This document shows, piece by piece, positions 16,397 through 26,777 of a stretch of 64,000 nt of DNA. Each line of letters begins with the position of its first letter. Position 1 is the stretch's first letter. The stretch is from positions 517,501 to 581,500 of the forward strand of contig NZ_JALJWR010000001.1 of assembly GCF_024169315.1 (NCBI RefSeq), in the 5' to 3' direction. A program made the translations under genes and the position numbers. Source of the stretch: Pseudomonas migulae. Lineage in GTDB: Bacteria; Pseudomonadota; Gammaproteobacteria; Pseudomonadales; Pseudomonadaceae. The notes under the pieces were generated by a model. It was given only the letters and a program-made list of their open reading frames with translations. It was not told where the DNA came from and ran no database searches.

Positions 16397-18394
16397 ATGA
16401 CTGCCGAAAAACCGACAGAGCTGAACTACAACCCTCATATGCCGTTGTCGCAGGCTTTACTGCTGCCGCGCATCGCGATTGAAAACACCATGCCGACCCT
16501 TGATGGCGGGCAATTCGCCGTTAAAGCGGTGGTCGGGCAAGACGTGGTGGTCACAAGCAAAGTCTTCGCCGACGGGCACGACAAGCTGGCCGTCAGGGTT
16601 CGCTGGCGGGCTGCCGATGATGACGTCTGGCAAACCGAAATCATGGGCGAGCTGGGCAATAACGGTTATCAGGGCCAGTTCCGCGTCCAGCGTCAGGGCC
16701 GTTATGTGTTCTGCATCGAGGCCTGGATCGATCAATTCGCCAGCTTCTGCTATGAGCTGGAAAAGAAGCACTCGGCCCGTGTGCCCGTCAGTCTGGAGTT
16801 GCAGGAAGGTCGCACGCTGGTTCAACAAGCGGCCGAACGCACCCAAGGCCAACTGAGTGAAGCACTGGCAGCGCTGCACCATGAGCTGTCCGGGTTGCTC
16901 GAAATCGAACAGGTGGCGCTGTTTCTGCACCAGCGCAGCGCCGACCTGATGGCCAAGGCCGATCACCGCGCCTATTTGAGCCTCAGCCCCGAGTATCCGC
17001 TGGACGTCGAACGTGAGATCGCCCAGTTCGCCAGTTGGTATGAGCTGTTTCCGCGTTCGATCACCGACGACCCGGCGCGCCACGGTACGTTCAATGACGT
17101 GCATTCGCGGCTGCCGATGATCCAGGACATGGGTTTCGACGTGCTGTACTTCCCGCCGATCCACCCGATCGGCCGCAGCTACCGCAAAGGCCCGAACAAT
17201 TCCCTCACCGCCGGCCCTGACGATCCGGGCAGCCCGTATGCCATCGGCAGCGACGAGGGTGGGCACGAGGCGATTCACTCGGAACTGGGCACCCGCGAAG
17301 ACTTCCGTCGGCTAGTGGCTGCCGCGGCTGACCACGGCCTGGAAATCGCCCTCGACTTCGCCATCCAGTGTTCCCAGGATCACCCATGGCTCAAGCAGCA
17401 CCCGGGCTGGTTCAACTGGCGGCCGGACGGCACGATCAAATATGCCGAGAACCCGCCGAAAAAATATCAGGACATCGTCAACGTCGATTTCTATGCCACC
17501 GAGGCGATTCCCAGCCTCTGGGTCGAGTTGCGCGACATTGTGGTGGGCTGGGTCGAGGAGGGCGTGAAGATCTTCCGCGTCGACAATCCGCACACCAAGC
17601 CGCTGCCGTTCTGGCAATGGCTGATCGCCGACGTGCGCGCGCTGTACCCGGAAGTGATTTTCCTCGCCGAAGCGTTCACCACGCCGGCAATGATGGCGCG
17701 TTTGGGCAAGGTCGGTTACTCGCAGAGCTACACCTACTTCACCTGGCGCAACACCAAGTACGAACTCTCGACTTATTTCAGCGAGCTCAACGAATCGCCG
17801 TGGCGCGAATGCTACCGGCCGAACTTCTTCGTCAATACACCGGACATTAACCCGGCGTTTCTGCATGAGTCCGGGCGTGCCGGTTTCCTGATCCGGGCGG
17901 CGCTGGCAACCATGGGCTCCGGGCTGTGGGGCATGTATTCGGGTTTCGAACTCTGTGAAGCCGCACCCGTGCCGGGGAAGGAGGAATACCTCAACTCCGA
18001 GAAGTACGAAATCCGCCCACGGGACTTCAACGCGCCAGGCAACATCATTGCCGAAATCGCCCAGCTCAACCGCATTCGCCGGCAAAACCCGGCCTTGCAC
18101 ACGCATTTGGGCCTGAAGGTCTATAACGCCTGGAATGACAACATTCTGTATTTCGGCAAGCGCAGCGCGGATGGCAGCAACTTCATCCTGGTGGCGGTCA
18201 GCCTCGACCCGCATAACGTTCAGGAAGCGAATTTCGAGTTGCCGCTGTGGGAAATGGGTTTGCCCGACGACGCCAGTACCCAGGGCGAGGACTTGATGAG
18301 CGGCCATCGCTGGACGTGGCACGGCAAGTACCAGTTCATGCGGATCGACCCGGCTCACCAGCCGTTCGGGATCTGGCGGATAACCACCTCCTAG
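16397..18394 (+). CDS. glgE: Alpha-1,4-glucan:maltose-1-phosphate maltosyltransferase
   Basis: GlgE, 665 residues, a GH13_3 enzyme that adds maltosyl units from maltose-1-phosphate to the non-reducing end of alpha-1,4-glucan. The N-terminal domain is beta-rich, and the catalytic barrel follows with FRVDNPH (nucleophile Asp396, equivalent to Asp394 of the Streptomyces enzyme as I recall it) and FLAEAFTTP (acid/base Glu425). I chose ATG 16397 (MTAEKPTEL) because AGGAGA lies eight bases before it; the longer open frame from 16313 has no ribosome site. It is the first gene of the plus-strand glucan operon, followed by the gene that makes its substrate. The promoter-like GAACTT element upstream suggests stress control. 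Confidence 0.95.
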   Translation: MTAEKPTELNYNPHMPLSQALLLPRIAIENTMPTLDGGQFAVKAVVGQDVVVTSKVFADGHDKLAVRVRWRAADDDVWQTEIMGELGNNGYQGQFRVQRQGRYVFCIEAWIDQFASFCYELEKKHSARVPVSLELQEGRTLVQQAAERTQGQLSEALAALHHELSGLLEIEQVALFLHQRSADLMAKADHRAYLSLSPEYPLDVEREIAQFASWYELFPRSITDDPARHGTFNDVHSRLPMIQDMGFDVLYFPPIHPIGRSYRKGPNNSLTAGPDDPGSPYAIGSDEGGHEAIHSELGTREDFRRLVAAAADHGLEIALDFAIQCSQDHPWLKQHPGWFNWRPDGTIKYAENPPKKYQDIVNVDFYATEAIPSLWVELRDIVVGWVEEGVKIFRVDNPHTKPLPFWQWLIADVRALYPEVIFLAEAFTTPAMMARLGKVGYSQSYTYFTWRNTKYELSTYFSELNESPWRECYRPNFFVNTPDINPAFLHESGRAGFLIRAALATMGSGLWGMYSGFELCEAAPVPGKEEYLNSEKYEIRPRDFNAPGNIIAEIAQLNRIRRQNPALHTHLGLKVYNAWNDNILYFGKRSADGSNFILVAVSLDPHNVQEANFELPLWEMGLPDDASTQGEDLMSGHRWTWHGKYQFMRIDPAHQPFGIWRITTS

Positions 18395-18422
18395 ATACAC
18401 CCCGGACGTGGCGATAGGAAAC

Positions 18423-18561
18423 CTGTGGCGAGGGGATTTATTCCCGTTGGGTCGCGAAGCGGCCCCCAAACAAACCAGACAATCCATTCCTCCCGTCAGA
18501 TTTGGATTCACAGTGTTTACGACTGCTTCGCAGCCGAACGGGGATAAATCCCCTCGCCACA
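18423..18561. repeat. Second-type REP pair between glgE and treS
   Basis: Inverted arms TGTGGCGAGGGGATTTAT near 18424 and ATAAATCCCCTCGCCACA ending 18561, a different Pseudomonas repeat family from the GGCTTGCCCGCGA type. It sits inside the glgE-treS operon gap (217 bases) and may modulate relative expression by stabilising or ending the glgE message. Confidence 0.85.
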
Positions 18562-18611
18562 AAAGAGCCTCCTTCGGCGGGGGGCTTTATTGAATTCAAC
18601 AGGAGTTTCAA

Positions 18612-21600
18612 ATGGCGAAGAAACCCAAGGCTGCCACCTTTATCAAGGACCCGCTCTGGTACAAGGATGCAGTGATCTACCAGGTTCACGTTAAGTCGTT
18701 TTTCGACTCCAACAACGACGGGATCGGCGACTTTCCCGGTCTTATCGCCAAACTCGATTACATTGCCGATCTCGGTGTCAACACCATCTGGCTCCTGCCG
18801 TTCTACCCGTCGCCACGGCGCGACGACGGCTACGACATTGCCGAATACCGTGGCGTGCATTCCGATTACGGCACCATGGCCGATGCCAGGCGCTTTATCG
18901 CTGAAGCCCACAAGCGTGGCTTGCGGGTCATCACCGAGCTGGTCATCAACCACACCTCGGACCAGCACGCCTGGTTCCAGCGAGCGCGCAAAGCCAAACC
19001 CGGCTCCGCGGCGCGGGACTTTTACGTCTGGTCCGATGACGATCAGAAATATGACGGCACGCGCATCATCTTTCTCGACACCGAGAAGTCCAACTGGACC
19101 TGGGACCCGGTCGCCGGCCAGTACTTCTGGCACCGTTTCTACTCACACCAGCCGGACCTGAATTTCGATAACCCGCAAGTCATGAAGGCCGTGCTGTCGG
19201 TGATGCGCTACTGGCTCGACATGGGCATCGACGGTTTGCGGCTGGACGCGATTCCGTACCTGATCGAACGGGACGGCACCAACAACGAAAACCTGCCCGA
19301 GACCCACGACGTCCTCAAGCAGATTCGCGCTGAAATCGACGCCAATTACCCCGACCGCATGCTGCTCGCGGAGGCCAACCAATGGCCGGAAGACACGCAG
19401 CTGTACTTCGGTGACACCGATGCCAAAGGCCTCAACGGCGACGAATGCCACATGGCCTTCCACTTCCCTTTGATGCCGCGCATGTACATGGCGCTGGCCC
19501 AGGAAGACCGCTTCCCGATCACCGACATTTTGCGCCAGACCCCGGAAATCCCTGCCAACTGCCAGTGGGCCATTTTCCTGCGCAACCACGATGAGCTGAC
19601 CCTGGAGATGGTCACCGACAAGGAGCGCGACTACCTGTGGAATTACTACGCAGCCGACCGTCGGGCGCGGATCAACCTGGGGATTCGCCGCCGTCTCGCA
19701 CCGTTGATGGAGCGCGATCGTCGACGGGTGGAATTGCTCAACAGCCTGCTGCTGTCGATGCCCGGCACACCGACGTTGTACTACGGCGATGAAATCGGCA
19801 TGGGCGACAACATCTACCTCGGTGACCGCGATGGCGTGCGCACGCCGATGCAATGGTCGATCGACCGTAACGGCGGCTTCTCCCGCGCCGATCCGGCCAG
19901 CCTGGTGCTGCCGCCGATCATGGACCCGCAATACGGTTACCTGTCGGTGAACGTCGAAACCCAGGCCGGCGACCCGCATTCGCTGCTCAACTGGACCCGG
20001 CGCATGCTGGCGGTGCGCAAACAGTCCAAGGCGTTCGGGCGCGGTACGCTGAAAATGCTGTCGCCGAGCAACCGACGGATTCTGGCCTACACCCGTGAAT
20101 TCACCGGGGCGGATGGCAAGCACGAGATCATTCTGTGCGTGGCCAACGTGTCCCGTAGTGCGCAAGCGGCGGAACTGGACCTGTCGGCTTACGTCGGCAT
20201 GGTGCCGGTGGAGATGCTGGGCGGTAACGCCTTTCCGCCGATCGGCCAGTTGAATTTCCTCCTGACCCTGGCGCCTTACGGTTTCTACTGGTTCGGACTC
20301 GCAGCGGAGAATCAAATGCCTAGCTGGCACGTAGAACCGGCGCAAAGCCTGCCGGACTTCACCACCCTGGTGCTGAAAAAACGCATGGAAGAACTGCTCG
20401 AAGCGCCGTCACGCGGCACGCTTGAGCAGGGCATCCTGCCAAACTGGCTGCAAAACCGCCGCTGGTTCGCCGGCAAGGACGCGGCCATCGAGCAAGTCAA
20501 CCTGGCCTACGGCGTGCGCTTCGGTGATGCGCTGCATCCGGTGCTGCTGAGTGAAATCGAAGTCACCAGCGGCGGCCAGACCAGTCGCTACCAATTGCCG
20601 TTCGGCTTCATTGCGGATGATCAGGTGGGCCCGGCGTTGCCGCAGCAACTGGCGCTGTCTCGCGTGCGGCGCGGTCCGCAGGTGGGCTTGATCACCGATG
20701 CGTTCAGCCTCGAAAACTTCATCCGCGCCGTGCTGCAAGGCATGCAGGACAACACCGTGCTGCCGTCCGACGGCGGCGAGATCCGCTTCGAACCGACTGC
20801 CGAACTGGCCAGGCTGGGTCTGACAGCAGAATCGGAAGTCCGCTACTTGTCGGCCGAGCAGTCCAACAGCTCGGTAGTGATCGGCAGCAGCCTGGTGCTC
20901 AAACTGATCCGCAAGGTTGCCTCGGGCGTTCACCCGGAACTGGAAATGAGCGCCTACCTGACCGATGCGGGTTTCGCCAATATCTCCCCGCTGCTGGGAT
21001 CGGTGGTTCGCCGCGATGCCAAGGGCGAGGACAATCTGCTGATGATCGCCCAAGGCTATCTGAGCAATCAGGGCGATGCCTGGGAATGGACGCAGAACAA
21101 CCTCGAACGGGCATTGCGCGACGAGCTCGCCGACGCCATGTCCGAGCAGGAACAGCATTACAACGCCCTCGGCGAACTGCGCGACTTCGCCGGGATGCTC
21201 GGTCAACGCCTGGGGGAAATGCATCAGGTGCTGGCAGCCCCCACGGACAACCCGGACTTTGCCCCGCAGGTCACCACGCAAAAAGATGCCCTGGCCTCGG
21301 CCAAGGATGTCGCCGCGCAACTGGAGCACGCGCTGAAGTTGCTCAAGCAACATCAAAGCGAACTGAACCCCGCGGACAAAACCCTGGTCACTCGTTTACT
21401 GGACAACAAAAAAGCCATCCTCAGCCACGTCCAGGAACTGGGCAAAAAAGCGACCGGTGGTTTGCGGATTCGTGTCCATGGCGACTTGCACCTGGGGCAA
21501 GTGCTGGTGATCAAGGGCGATGCGTACCTGATCGACTTCGAAGGTGAGCCGGCCCGGCCACTCGCCGAGCGGCGCGGCAAGCACAGCCCGTACAAGGATG

Positions 21601-21953
21601 TCAGCGGCGTCTTGCGCTCGTTCGACTACGCGGCGGCCATGGCGATCAACGTGCACAACGTCGATAACACCGCCGATGCCCAGGCAGCACGGCAGCGGGT
21701 GTCGGACCGCTATTTAAATGAAGCGAAACAGGCATTTGTCGACGCTTATCGGCTGGCGGCAGCTAGTCTTGCTCATGCGTGGCAAGATCCGGAAGGCGAG
21801 GACGCCGCGCTGGCGTTGTTCGGTCTGGAGAAAGCAGCGTATGAGGTGGCCTATGAAGCAGAAAATCGGCCCACCTGGTTGCCCGTGCCGTTGCACGGTT
21901 TATATGGATTATTGAGTGGGCTTAAACCCTTTTCCGATCTTGGTGGAGAGTAG
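18612..21953 (+). CDS. treS: Trehalose synthase (maltose alpha-D-glucosyltransferase) fused to maltokinase
   Basis: A 1113-residue bifunctional protein. Residues 1 to about 565 are the GH13_16 trehalose synthase that interconverts trehalose and maltose; the nucleophile is Asp212 in LRLDAIPYL, the acid/base lies in [11 protein letters not shown] and the third acid in LRNHDEL. From Met569 (MPSWHVEP) the maltokinase (Pep2) domain begins; its phosphotransferase loop is [10 protein letters not shown] (Asp958) with the metal-binding DFEGEP after it. The fusion channels trehalose to maltose to maltose-1-phosphate for GlgE. AGGAG six bases before the ATG is a good ribosome site. Two bases separate it from glgB. 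Fusion is the normal state in Pseudomonas, not an anomaly. Confidence 0.95.
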   Translation: MAKKPKAATFIKDPLWYKDAVIYQVHVKSFFDSNNDGIGDFPGLIAKLDYIADLGVNTIWLLPFYPSPRRDDGYDIAEYRGVHSDYGTMADARRFIAEAHKRGLRVITELVINHTSDQHAWFQRARKAKPGSAARDFYVWSDDDQKYDGTRIIFLDTEKSNWTWDPVAGQYFWHRFYSHQPDLNFDNPQVMKAVLSVMRYWLDMGIDGLRLDAIPYLIERDGTNNENLPETHDVLKQIRAEIDANYPDRMLLAEANQWPEDTQLYFGDTDAKGLNGDECHMAFHFPLMPRMYMALAQEDRFPITDILRQTPEIPANCQWAIFLRNHDELTLEMVTDKERDYLWNYYAADRRARINLGIRRRLAPLMERDRRRVELLNSLLLSMPGTPTLYYGDEIGMGDNIYLGDRDGVRTPMQWSIDRNGGFSRADPASLVLPPIMDPQYGYLSVNVETQAGDPHSLLNWTRRMLAVRKQSKAFGRGTLKMLSPSNRRILAYTREFTGADGKHEIILCVANVSRSAQAAELDLSAYVGMVPVEMLGGNAFPPIGQLNFLLTLAPYGFYWFGLAAENQMPSWHVEPAQSLPDFTTLVLKKRMEELLEAPSRGTLEQGILPNWLQNRRWFAGKDAAIEQVNLAYGVRFGDALHPVLLSEIEVTSGGQTSRYQLPFGFIADDQVGPALPQQLALSRVRRGPQVGLITDAFSLENFIRAVLQGMQDNTVLPSDGGEIRFEPTAELARLGLTAESEVRYLSAEQSNSSVVIGSSLVLKLIRKVASGVHPELEMSAYLTDAGFANISPLLGSVVRRDAKGEDNLLMIAQGYLSNQGDAWEWTQNNLERALRDELADAMSEQEQHYNALGELRDFAGMLGQRLGEMHQVLAAPTDNPDFAPQVTTQKDALASAKDVAAQLEHALKLLKQHQSELNPADKTLVTRLLDNKKAILSHVQELGKKATGGLRIRVHGDLHLGQVLVIKGDAYLIDFEGEPARPLAERRGKHSPYKDVSGVLRSFDYAAAMAINVHNVDNTADAQAARQRVSDRYLNEAKQAFVDAYRLAAASLAHAWQDPEGEDAALALFGLEKAAYEVAYEAENRPTWLPVPLHGLYGLLSGLKPFSDLGGE

Positions 21954-21955
21954 TC

Positions 21956-24187
21956 ATGAGTTTCTCGAACAAGGAACAGGGTCACGCTAAAGAGGCGTTA
22001 CTGCCCAGATCGCGGGACATCGACGCGCTGGTACGCGCCCAGCATCAAGACCCCTTTGCAATTCTCGGCCCCCATGGCGACGACGCCGGCGGCCAATTCA
22101 TTCGGGCTTATCTGCCAGACGCGCTGAGCGTGCAGGTGTTGGCCAAGGATTCCGGGGAAGAACTCGGCACGCTTGAGGCCACCGAAACGCCCGGGTTGTT
22201 TGTCGGGCATTTCGATCGGGCGCAACCGTACGTGTTGCGCACCCGTTGGGCGGGCGGCGAGCAGGTTTCCGAAGACCCTTACAGCTTCGGTCCGTTGCTC
22301 GGTGAAATGGACTTGTACCTGTTCGCCGAAGGCAATCACCGAGACTTGAGCAGTTGCCTCGGCGCGCAGCTAAAAAATGTCGACGGTGTCGATGGTGTGC
22401 GTTTCGCCGTGTGGGCTCCGAACGCCAAGCGCGTGTCGGTGGTCGGTGATTTCAACAACTGGGACGGCCGTCGCCACCCGATGCGCTTGCGTCACCCGAC
22501 CGGGGTCTGGGAGTTGTTCATCCCGCGCATGCAGGCGGGGGAAGCCTACAAATACGAGATCCTCGGCGCCCACGGCATTCTGCCGCTCAAGGCCGATCCG
22601 ATGGCGCTGGCCACCGCTCTGCCGCCGGACACCGCCTCGAAAGTCGCTTCACCGTTGAAGATCGATTGGCAGGACCACGAGTGGATGCAGGCCCGGGTCG
22701 AGCGTTCGAACCCCAGCGCGCCGCTGTCGATCTACGAATTGCACGCCGGTTCCTGGCAATGCGAGCTCGACGATCTGGGCGAAGTGGCCCGCCAGTACAC
22801 CTGGCATGAGCTGGGCGAACGCTTGATTCCGTACGTCAAGGAACTGGGTTTCACCCACATTGAACTGATGCCGATCATGGAACACCCGTTCGGCGGCTCG
22901 TGGGGCTATCAACTGCTCTCACAGTTTGCCCCGAGTGCCCGTTACGGTTCGCCGGATGATTTCGCGGCGTTCGTCAACGCCTGCCACCTGGCCGACATCG
23001 GCGTCATCCTCGATTGGGTCCCGGCGCATTTTCCGACCGATACCCACGGTCTGGCGCAATTCGACGGCACCGCGCTGTACGAATATGGCAACCCGCAGGA
23101 AGGCTTCCACCAGGATTGGGACACCCTGATCTACAACCTCGGCCGCACCGAAGTGCACGGCTACATGCTGGCCTCGGGGCTGCACTGGCTCAAGCATTTC
23201 CACGTCGACGGCCTGCGCGTCGATGCGGTGGCGTCGATGCTGTACCGCGATTACTCACGCAAGGCCGGCGAATGGGTGCCGAACCGTCACGGCGGTCGGG
23301 AAAACCTTGAAGCCATCGACTTCCTGCGCCACCTCAACGACGTGGTCAACCTCGAAGCGCCCGGCGCACTGGTGATCGCCGAAGAATCCACGGCGTGGCC
23401 CGGGGTCAGCCAAAGTACGCAACAGGGTGGCCTGGGCTTCGACTACAAATGGAACATGGGCTGGATGCACGATTCGCTGCACTACATCCAGCAGGATCCG
23501 GTATACCGCGCCCATCACCACAACGAACTGAGTTTCGGCCTGGTGTATGCCTGGTCCGAACGCTTCATCCTGCCGATCTCCCACGACGAAGTGGTCCACG
23601 GCAAACACTCGCTGATCGACAAGATGCCCGGTGACCGCTGGCAGAAATTCGCCAACCTGCGGGCGTACCTGAGCTTCATGTGGGCGCATCCGGGCAAGAA
23701 ACTGTTGTTCATGGGCTGCGAATTCGGTCAGTGGCGCGAGTGGAATCACGATCAGCAGCTGGATTGGTACCTGCTGCAGTATTCGGAACACAAAGGCGTG
23801 CAGAAACTCGTCGGCGACCTGAACCGGTTGTACCGCGAAGAACCGGCCTTGCATGATCAGGACGACGCGCCGCAAGGGTTCCAGTGGTTGATTGGCGATG
23901 ACGCGATCAACAGCGTTTATGCGTTTATGCGCTGGAGCAAGGAGGGTCGGCCGGTGTTGGTGGTGGCCAACTTTACGCCGGTGCCGCGTGAGGGCTATCG
24001 GATTGGCGTGCCGTTTGCCGGGCGCTGGACTGAAGTGATCAACAGTGATGCGGCGATGTATGCCGGGTCGAATTACGGCAACAGTGGCGGGGCGTTTACC
24101 GAGGAAGAGGCGAGCCATGGCCAGGCGTTGTCGCTGGTGCTGAATCTGCCGCCGTTGGCAGTGTTGATGTTGCGGCCGGAGGGTTGA
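21956..24187 (+). CDS. glgB: 1,4-alpha-glucan branching enzyme
   Basis: GlgB, 743 residues, which introduces alpha-1,6 branches into alpha-glucan. Domain order: N-terminal repeat (about 20-115), CBM48 carbohydrate module (about 125-225, [19 protein letters not shown]), GH13_9 barrel with [11 protein letters not shown] (Asp423), VIAEESTAW (Glu476) and [12 protein letters not shown], and a C-terminal beta domain. The ATG is two bases after the treS stop and uses GGTGGAG inside treS as its ribosome site, so the two are coupled. It ends the plus-strand glucan operon; a REP hairpin follows within 21 bases. Confidence 0.95.
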   Translation: MSFSNKEQGHAKEALLPRSRDIDALVRAQHQDPFAILGPHGDDAGGQFIRAYLPDALSVQVLAKDSGEELGTLEATETPGLFVGHFDRAQPYVLRTRWAGGEQVSEDPYSFGPLLGEMDLYLFAEGNHRDLSSCLGAQLKNVDGVDGVRFAVWAPNAKRVSVVGDFNNWDGRRHPMRLRHPTGVWELFIPRMQAGEAYKYEILGAHGILPLKADPMALATALPPDTASKVASPLKIDWQDHEWMQARVERSNPSAPLSIYELHAGSWQCELDDLGEVARQYTWHELGERLIPYVKELGFTHIELMPIMEHPFGGSWGYQLLSQFAPSARYGSPDDFAAFVNACHLADIGVILDWVPAHFPTDTHGLAQFDGTALYEYGNPQEGFHQDWDTLIYNLGRTEVHGYMLASGLHWLKHFHVDGLRVDAVASMLYRDYSRKAGEWVPNRHGGRENLEAIDFLRHLNDVVNLEAPGALVIAEESTAWPGVSQSTQQGGLGFDYKWNMGWMHDSLHYIQQDPVYRAHHHNELSFGLVYAWSERFILPISHDEVVHGKHSLIDKMPGDRWQKFANLRAYLSFMWAHPGKKLLFMGCEFGQWREWNHDQQLDWYLLQYSEHKGVQKLVGDLNRLYREEPALHDQDDAPQGFQWLIGDDAINSVYAFMRWSKEGRPVLVVANFTPVPREGYRIGVPFAGRWTEVINSDAAMYAGSNYGNSGGAFTEEEASHGQALSLVLNLPPLAVLMLRPEG

Positions 24188-24207
24188 TCTAGTACCGACG
24201 CGCTGCT

Positions 24208-24264
24208 ATCGCGGGCAAGCCCGCTCCCACATGAATCCAGTGTGGGAACGGGCTTGCCCGCGAT
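24208..24264. repeat. REP palindrome pair after glgB
   Basis: Inverted arms ATCGCGGGCAAGCCCGCTCC and the partner GGAACGGGCTTGCCCGCGAT with a spacer of about 15 bases, between the convergent glgB and autotransporter-barrel genes. Confidence 0.88.
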
Positions 24265-24303
24265 GGCGTCAGCCCAGACAACACATTTCTCGAAAACTCA
24301 CGC

Positions 24304-25371
24304 TCACCACCGCATCCGCACACCCAGACTGCCAATCAACCCATTCAAATCATTGTCATCCACATCACTGCTGTAATCGGCGCTGAAGTACAGACTCACG
24401 GCGGGCGTCACTCTGGCCACCAGCCCCAACCCCACTTCGACGGTTGATGAGTAGCGGCTGCTGCTGATCTTGTCGACCTGATCGAGGGTCACGGTATTGC
24501 CGGTGTACACCGTGTGCCACAAGTTGGTCCGCACATACGGTTCAACCGCGAGGCCGTTGATGTCGTAACTACCTTTCAATCGCGCACCGACCCGGCCGCT
24601 CCAGGAACTCAGGTCGCTGGACGAGGCATTTCCCGATCCTGCATAGGGCGTATCCAGCGTGATTCGCTGATTGATCAACTGCGCCTGGGGTTCGACGACC
24701 CAGTTGTCGCTCAGGCCAATCGGAAAGCCGCCTTCCACCGAGAAGGTGACTGCGCTGCCTTCGGTGACTTGCCGGGCGCCTTGTTCGCTGCGGCTGATGC
24801 CGTTGACCCGACCGCCACTGGCCGTCAAATCCACGTGCCAGCCTTGAGGGCCGGTCAGGCTGTAGTAGGCGCCGAGGCTCTGGCCTTGCAGGTTAAGCGT
24901 GTCGGTGTTGGGGGCGGCGAGGGCGCGACTGGTCAGCAGGCCGTTGCCGTTACTCTGGAACTGACTGGTGCCGCCGATCAGACCGAACTGCTGGGTATGG
25001 CCGCTGCCACTTTGCAGGGTGAGGATCGCCGGACCTTTGAATTGATTGGCGCCGGGGAGCGTGAAGCCTTGGGACTGGTAATCGGTTTGAGCCTGGCGCG
25101 ACGCCTGTCCGTAAAGTTGATCCCAGGCCGAAGGCGCAGCGTCTTCGATCGTCAGGTGTGAACTTCGCAAATCAGGGTTGGCGCTGAAGCGGCCGGGGTA
25201 GGTTGATGCGAGCGCGGGCAAGGTAAGCGCCGGGGCCTCCTGGTCATACCAGGGGGCTGTTTCTTCCTCGGCAGGCGAGGCCTGCACTTCCATGGATGAG
25301 CACAGCAGGAGTGAACTCGAGACCGTGCATAGAGTGACTTTGATCTCTTGTGGGGTGAAGGAAGTTTTCAT
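24304..25371 (-). CDS. Autotransporter beta-barrel domain protein without passenger
   Basis: A 355-residue protein. An N-terminal export signal ends near VQAS (about residue 32), then a low-complexity linker leads into a C-terminal autotransporter-type beta-barrel (from about residue 85 to the end) with alternating amphipathic strands such as WHVDLTASGGRVNG, SGRVGARLKGSYDING and VSLYFSADYSSD. The last residue is Trp, an aromatic terminus expected for BAM-dependent insertion. There is almost no room for a passenger, so it is either a remnant, a stand-alone outer-membrane barrel, or a surface protein displaying only a short N-terminal segment. It lies alone between the two convergent glucan operons. 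Confidence 0.75.
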   Translation of the reverse strand: MKTSFTPQEIKVTLCTVSSSLLLCSSMEVQASPAEEETAPWYDQEAPALTLPALASTYPGRFSANPDLRSSHLTIEDAAPSAWDQLYGQASRQAQTDYQSQGFTLPGANQFKGPAILTLQSGSGHTQQFGLIGGTSQFQSNGNGLLTSRALAAPNTDTLNLQGQSLGAYYSLTGPQGWHVDLTASGGRVNGISRSEQGARQVTEGSAVTFSVEGGFPIGLSDNWVVEPQAQLINQRITLDTPYAGSGNASSSDLSSWSGRVGARLKGSYDINGLAVEPYVRTNLWHTVYTGNTVTLDQVDKISSSRYSSTVEVGLGLVARVTPAVSLYFSADYSSDVDDNDLNGLIGSLGVRMRW

Positions 25372-25789
25372 GGAGGTCTACCTTGCAGTCGCATGTGGTA
25401 TCTCGCTCTGGCGTCTCTCCTACCCCGATTGAGGGGCGACCGATGGCGTGGGGCAAGCCTTGGCCCGCCCGTTTTCACGGGTGTCTGGGGGGGTTGCCTC
25501 AGGTGTTACTTCCGGGGGTAGTACGGTGAAGCTAAGAAGACTCACAGCCTCGCGTCAAGAAAATGAACGATGAGCGGTATATTGAAATTAGCCAATGCAA
25601 CTAATTGTTTTTCAGTGATTATCTAAGTTCTTGTTTGTACGAAAAATCATCGTGGAAGCCGCGATCCAGAGGCGTTTTGGCAGCCGACAATCGGTACATG
25701 GACCGAACCGGCCGACGAGACATCCAAGCAAAATCCCAGCAGATTGCTGTCAATAATGCTTGCGAAAATGAGGAGGCTGCGAGGAAGAG
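25372..25789. other. 418-base non-coding gap
   Basis: Between the barrel gene and the EEP-family gene. The left part holds an inverted CCCC..GGGG near 25433 and a degenerate REP-like string GGGCAAGCCTTGGCCC near 25453. The right part (about 25500-25750) is clearly richer in A and T than the surroundings and probably carries the promoter of the barrel gene. I see no convincing small gene. Confidence 0.5.
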
Positions 25790-26596
25790 CTACAGATGGA
25801 CTTCCACCGCCAACGGCAAATGATCCGACAAATGCGTCCACGGCCTGCTGCCCAATATCCGCGGCTCGTGACTGCTGGCGTTGCGCAGGTAAATCCGGTC
25901 CAGGCGCAGCAACGGAAACCGTGCGGGATAGGTTTTGGCAGGACGACCATGGTGGCGCTCGAAGGCTTCGTGCAGGTAGTCACGACGGGCGAGGGCGGTG
26001 TTGCCCTGGAGCTGCCAGTCGTTGAAGTCGCCGGCGATGATCACCGGGGCTGCGGCGGGCAATGATTCCAGCAGTTGGCAGAGCAATTCGAGCTGCAACT
26101 GGCGATGGCTTTCCAGCAGGCTCAGGTGGACGCAGATCGCATGGACTTCGGCGTGGCCAGGGACGTCCAGCACACAATGCAACAGTCCGCGGCGTTCGGG
26201 CCCGGTGATCGAGACGTCGAGGTTGCGGTATTCGCGGATCGGATACTTCGACAGCAGGGCGTTGCCGTGGTGGCCATTGGGGTACACCGCGTTGCGCCCG
26301 TAGGCGAAATCGCTCCACATGCTGTCGGCCAGAAACTCGTATTGCGAGGTCTGCGGCCAATTGTTGAAACGGGAAGAATGGCGCTCGTGTTCACCGACGA
26401 CTTCCTGCAGGAACACCAGGTCCGCCGACGTACTGCGTACCGCCTCACGCAGTTCCGGGAGAATGAAGCGTCGGTTGAGCGCGGTGAACCCCTTGTGAGT
26501 GTTGACGGTCAACACACGCAGTCGATGAATCTCCGGTGGTGTGTTCAACGGCACCGAGTCGACGGCCTGCGGCCTGGAATCATTGGTCACGTTCAC
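25790..26596 (-). CDS. Endonuclease/exonuclease/phosphatase (EEP) family protein
   Basis: A 268-residue metal-dependent phosphohydrolase of the DNase I-like fold. Visible motifs are VNTHKGF near the N-terminus, FLQEVVGEH (metal-binding Glu), [20 protein letters not shown] (catalytic Asp-Asn) and the C-terminal [14 protein letters not shown] (Ser-Asp-His). It resembles E. coli YbhP, which is often beside a cardiolipin synthase gene; no such gene is adjacent here. Substrate is not predictable: phospholipid, nucleic acid or inositol-type phosphate are all possible. It may be the last gene of the long minus-strand set, separated from the second PIG-L gene by a REP. Confidence 0.82.
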   Translation of the reverse strand: MNVTNDSRPQAVDSVPLNTPPEIHRLRVLTVNTHKGFTALNRRFILPELREAVRSTSADLVFLQEVVGEHERHSSRFNNWPQTSQYEFLADSMWSDFAYGRNAVYPNGHHGNALLSKYPIREYRNLDVSITGPERRGLLHCVLDVPGHAEVHAICVHLSLLESHRQLQLELLCQLLESLPAAAPVIIAGDFNDWQLQGNTALARRDYLHEAFERHHGRPAKTYPARFPLLRLDRIYLRNASSHEPRILGSRPWTHLSDHLPLAVEVHL

Positions 26597-26672
26597 TCCT
26601 CTGAATCAGGGTTGCCTATGTATGCGACTGAAACCGGCGCGGGCAGTTCAGTTCGAATATAACTCCATCCCC

Positions 26673-26762
26673 TGTGGGAGCGGGCTTGCTCGCGAATGCG
26701 ATCGTTCAGTCGGCATCATTGTTGGATGACCGACCGCTTTCGCGAGCAAGCCCGCTCCCACA
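26673..26762. repeat. REP palindrome pair
   Basis: Arms TGTGGGAGCGGGCTTGCTCG and its inverse ending GCTCCCACA at 26762, about 45 bases apart, between the EEP-family and PIG-L genes. Confidence 0.88.
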
Positions 26763-26777
26763 TTGGATAGGTGTAGT

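Noticed and set aside
25605..25823. 72-codon frame in the AT-rich gap before the EEP-family gene
   Set aside because: No ribosome site, no motif, and it runs into the antisense of the neighbouring gene.
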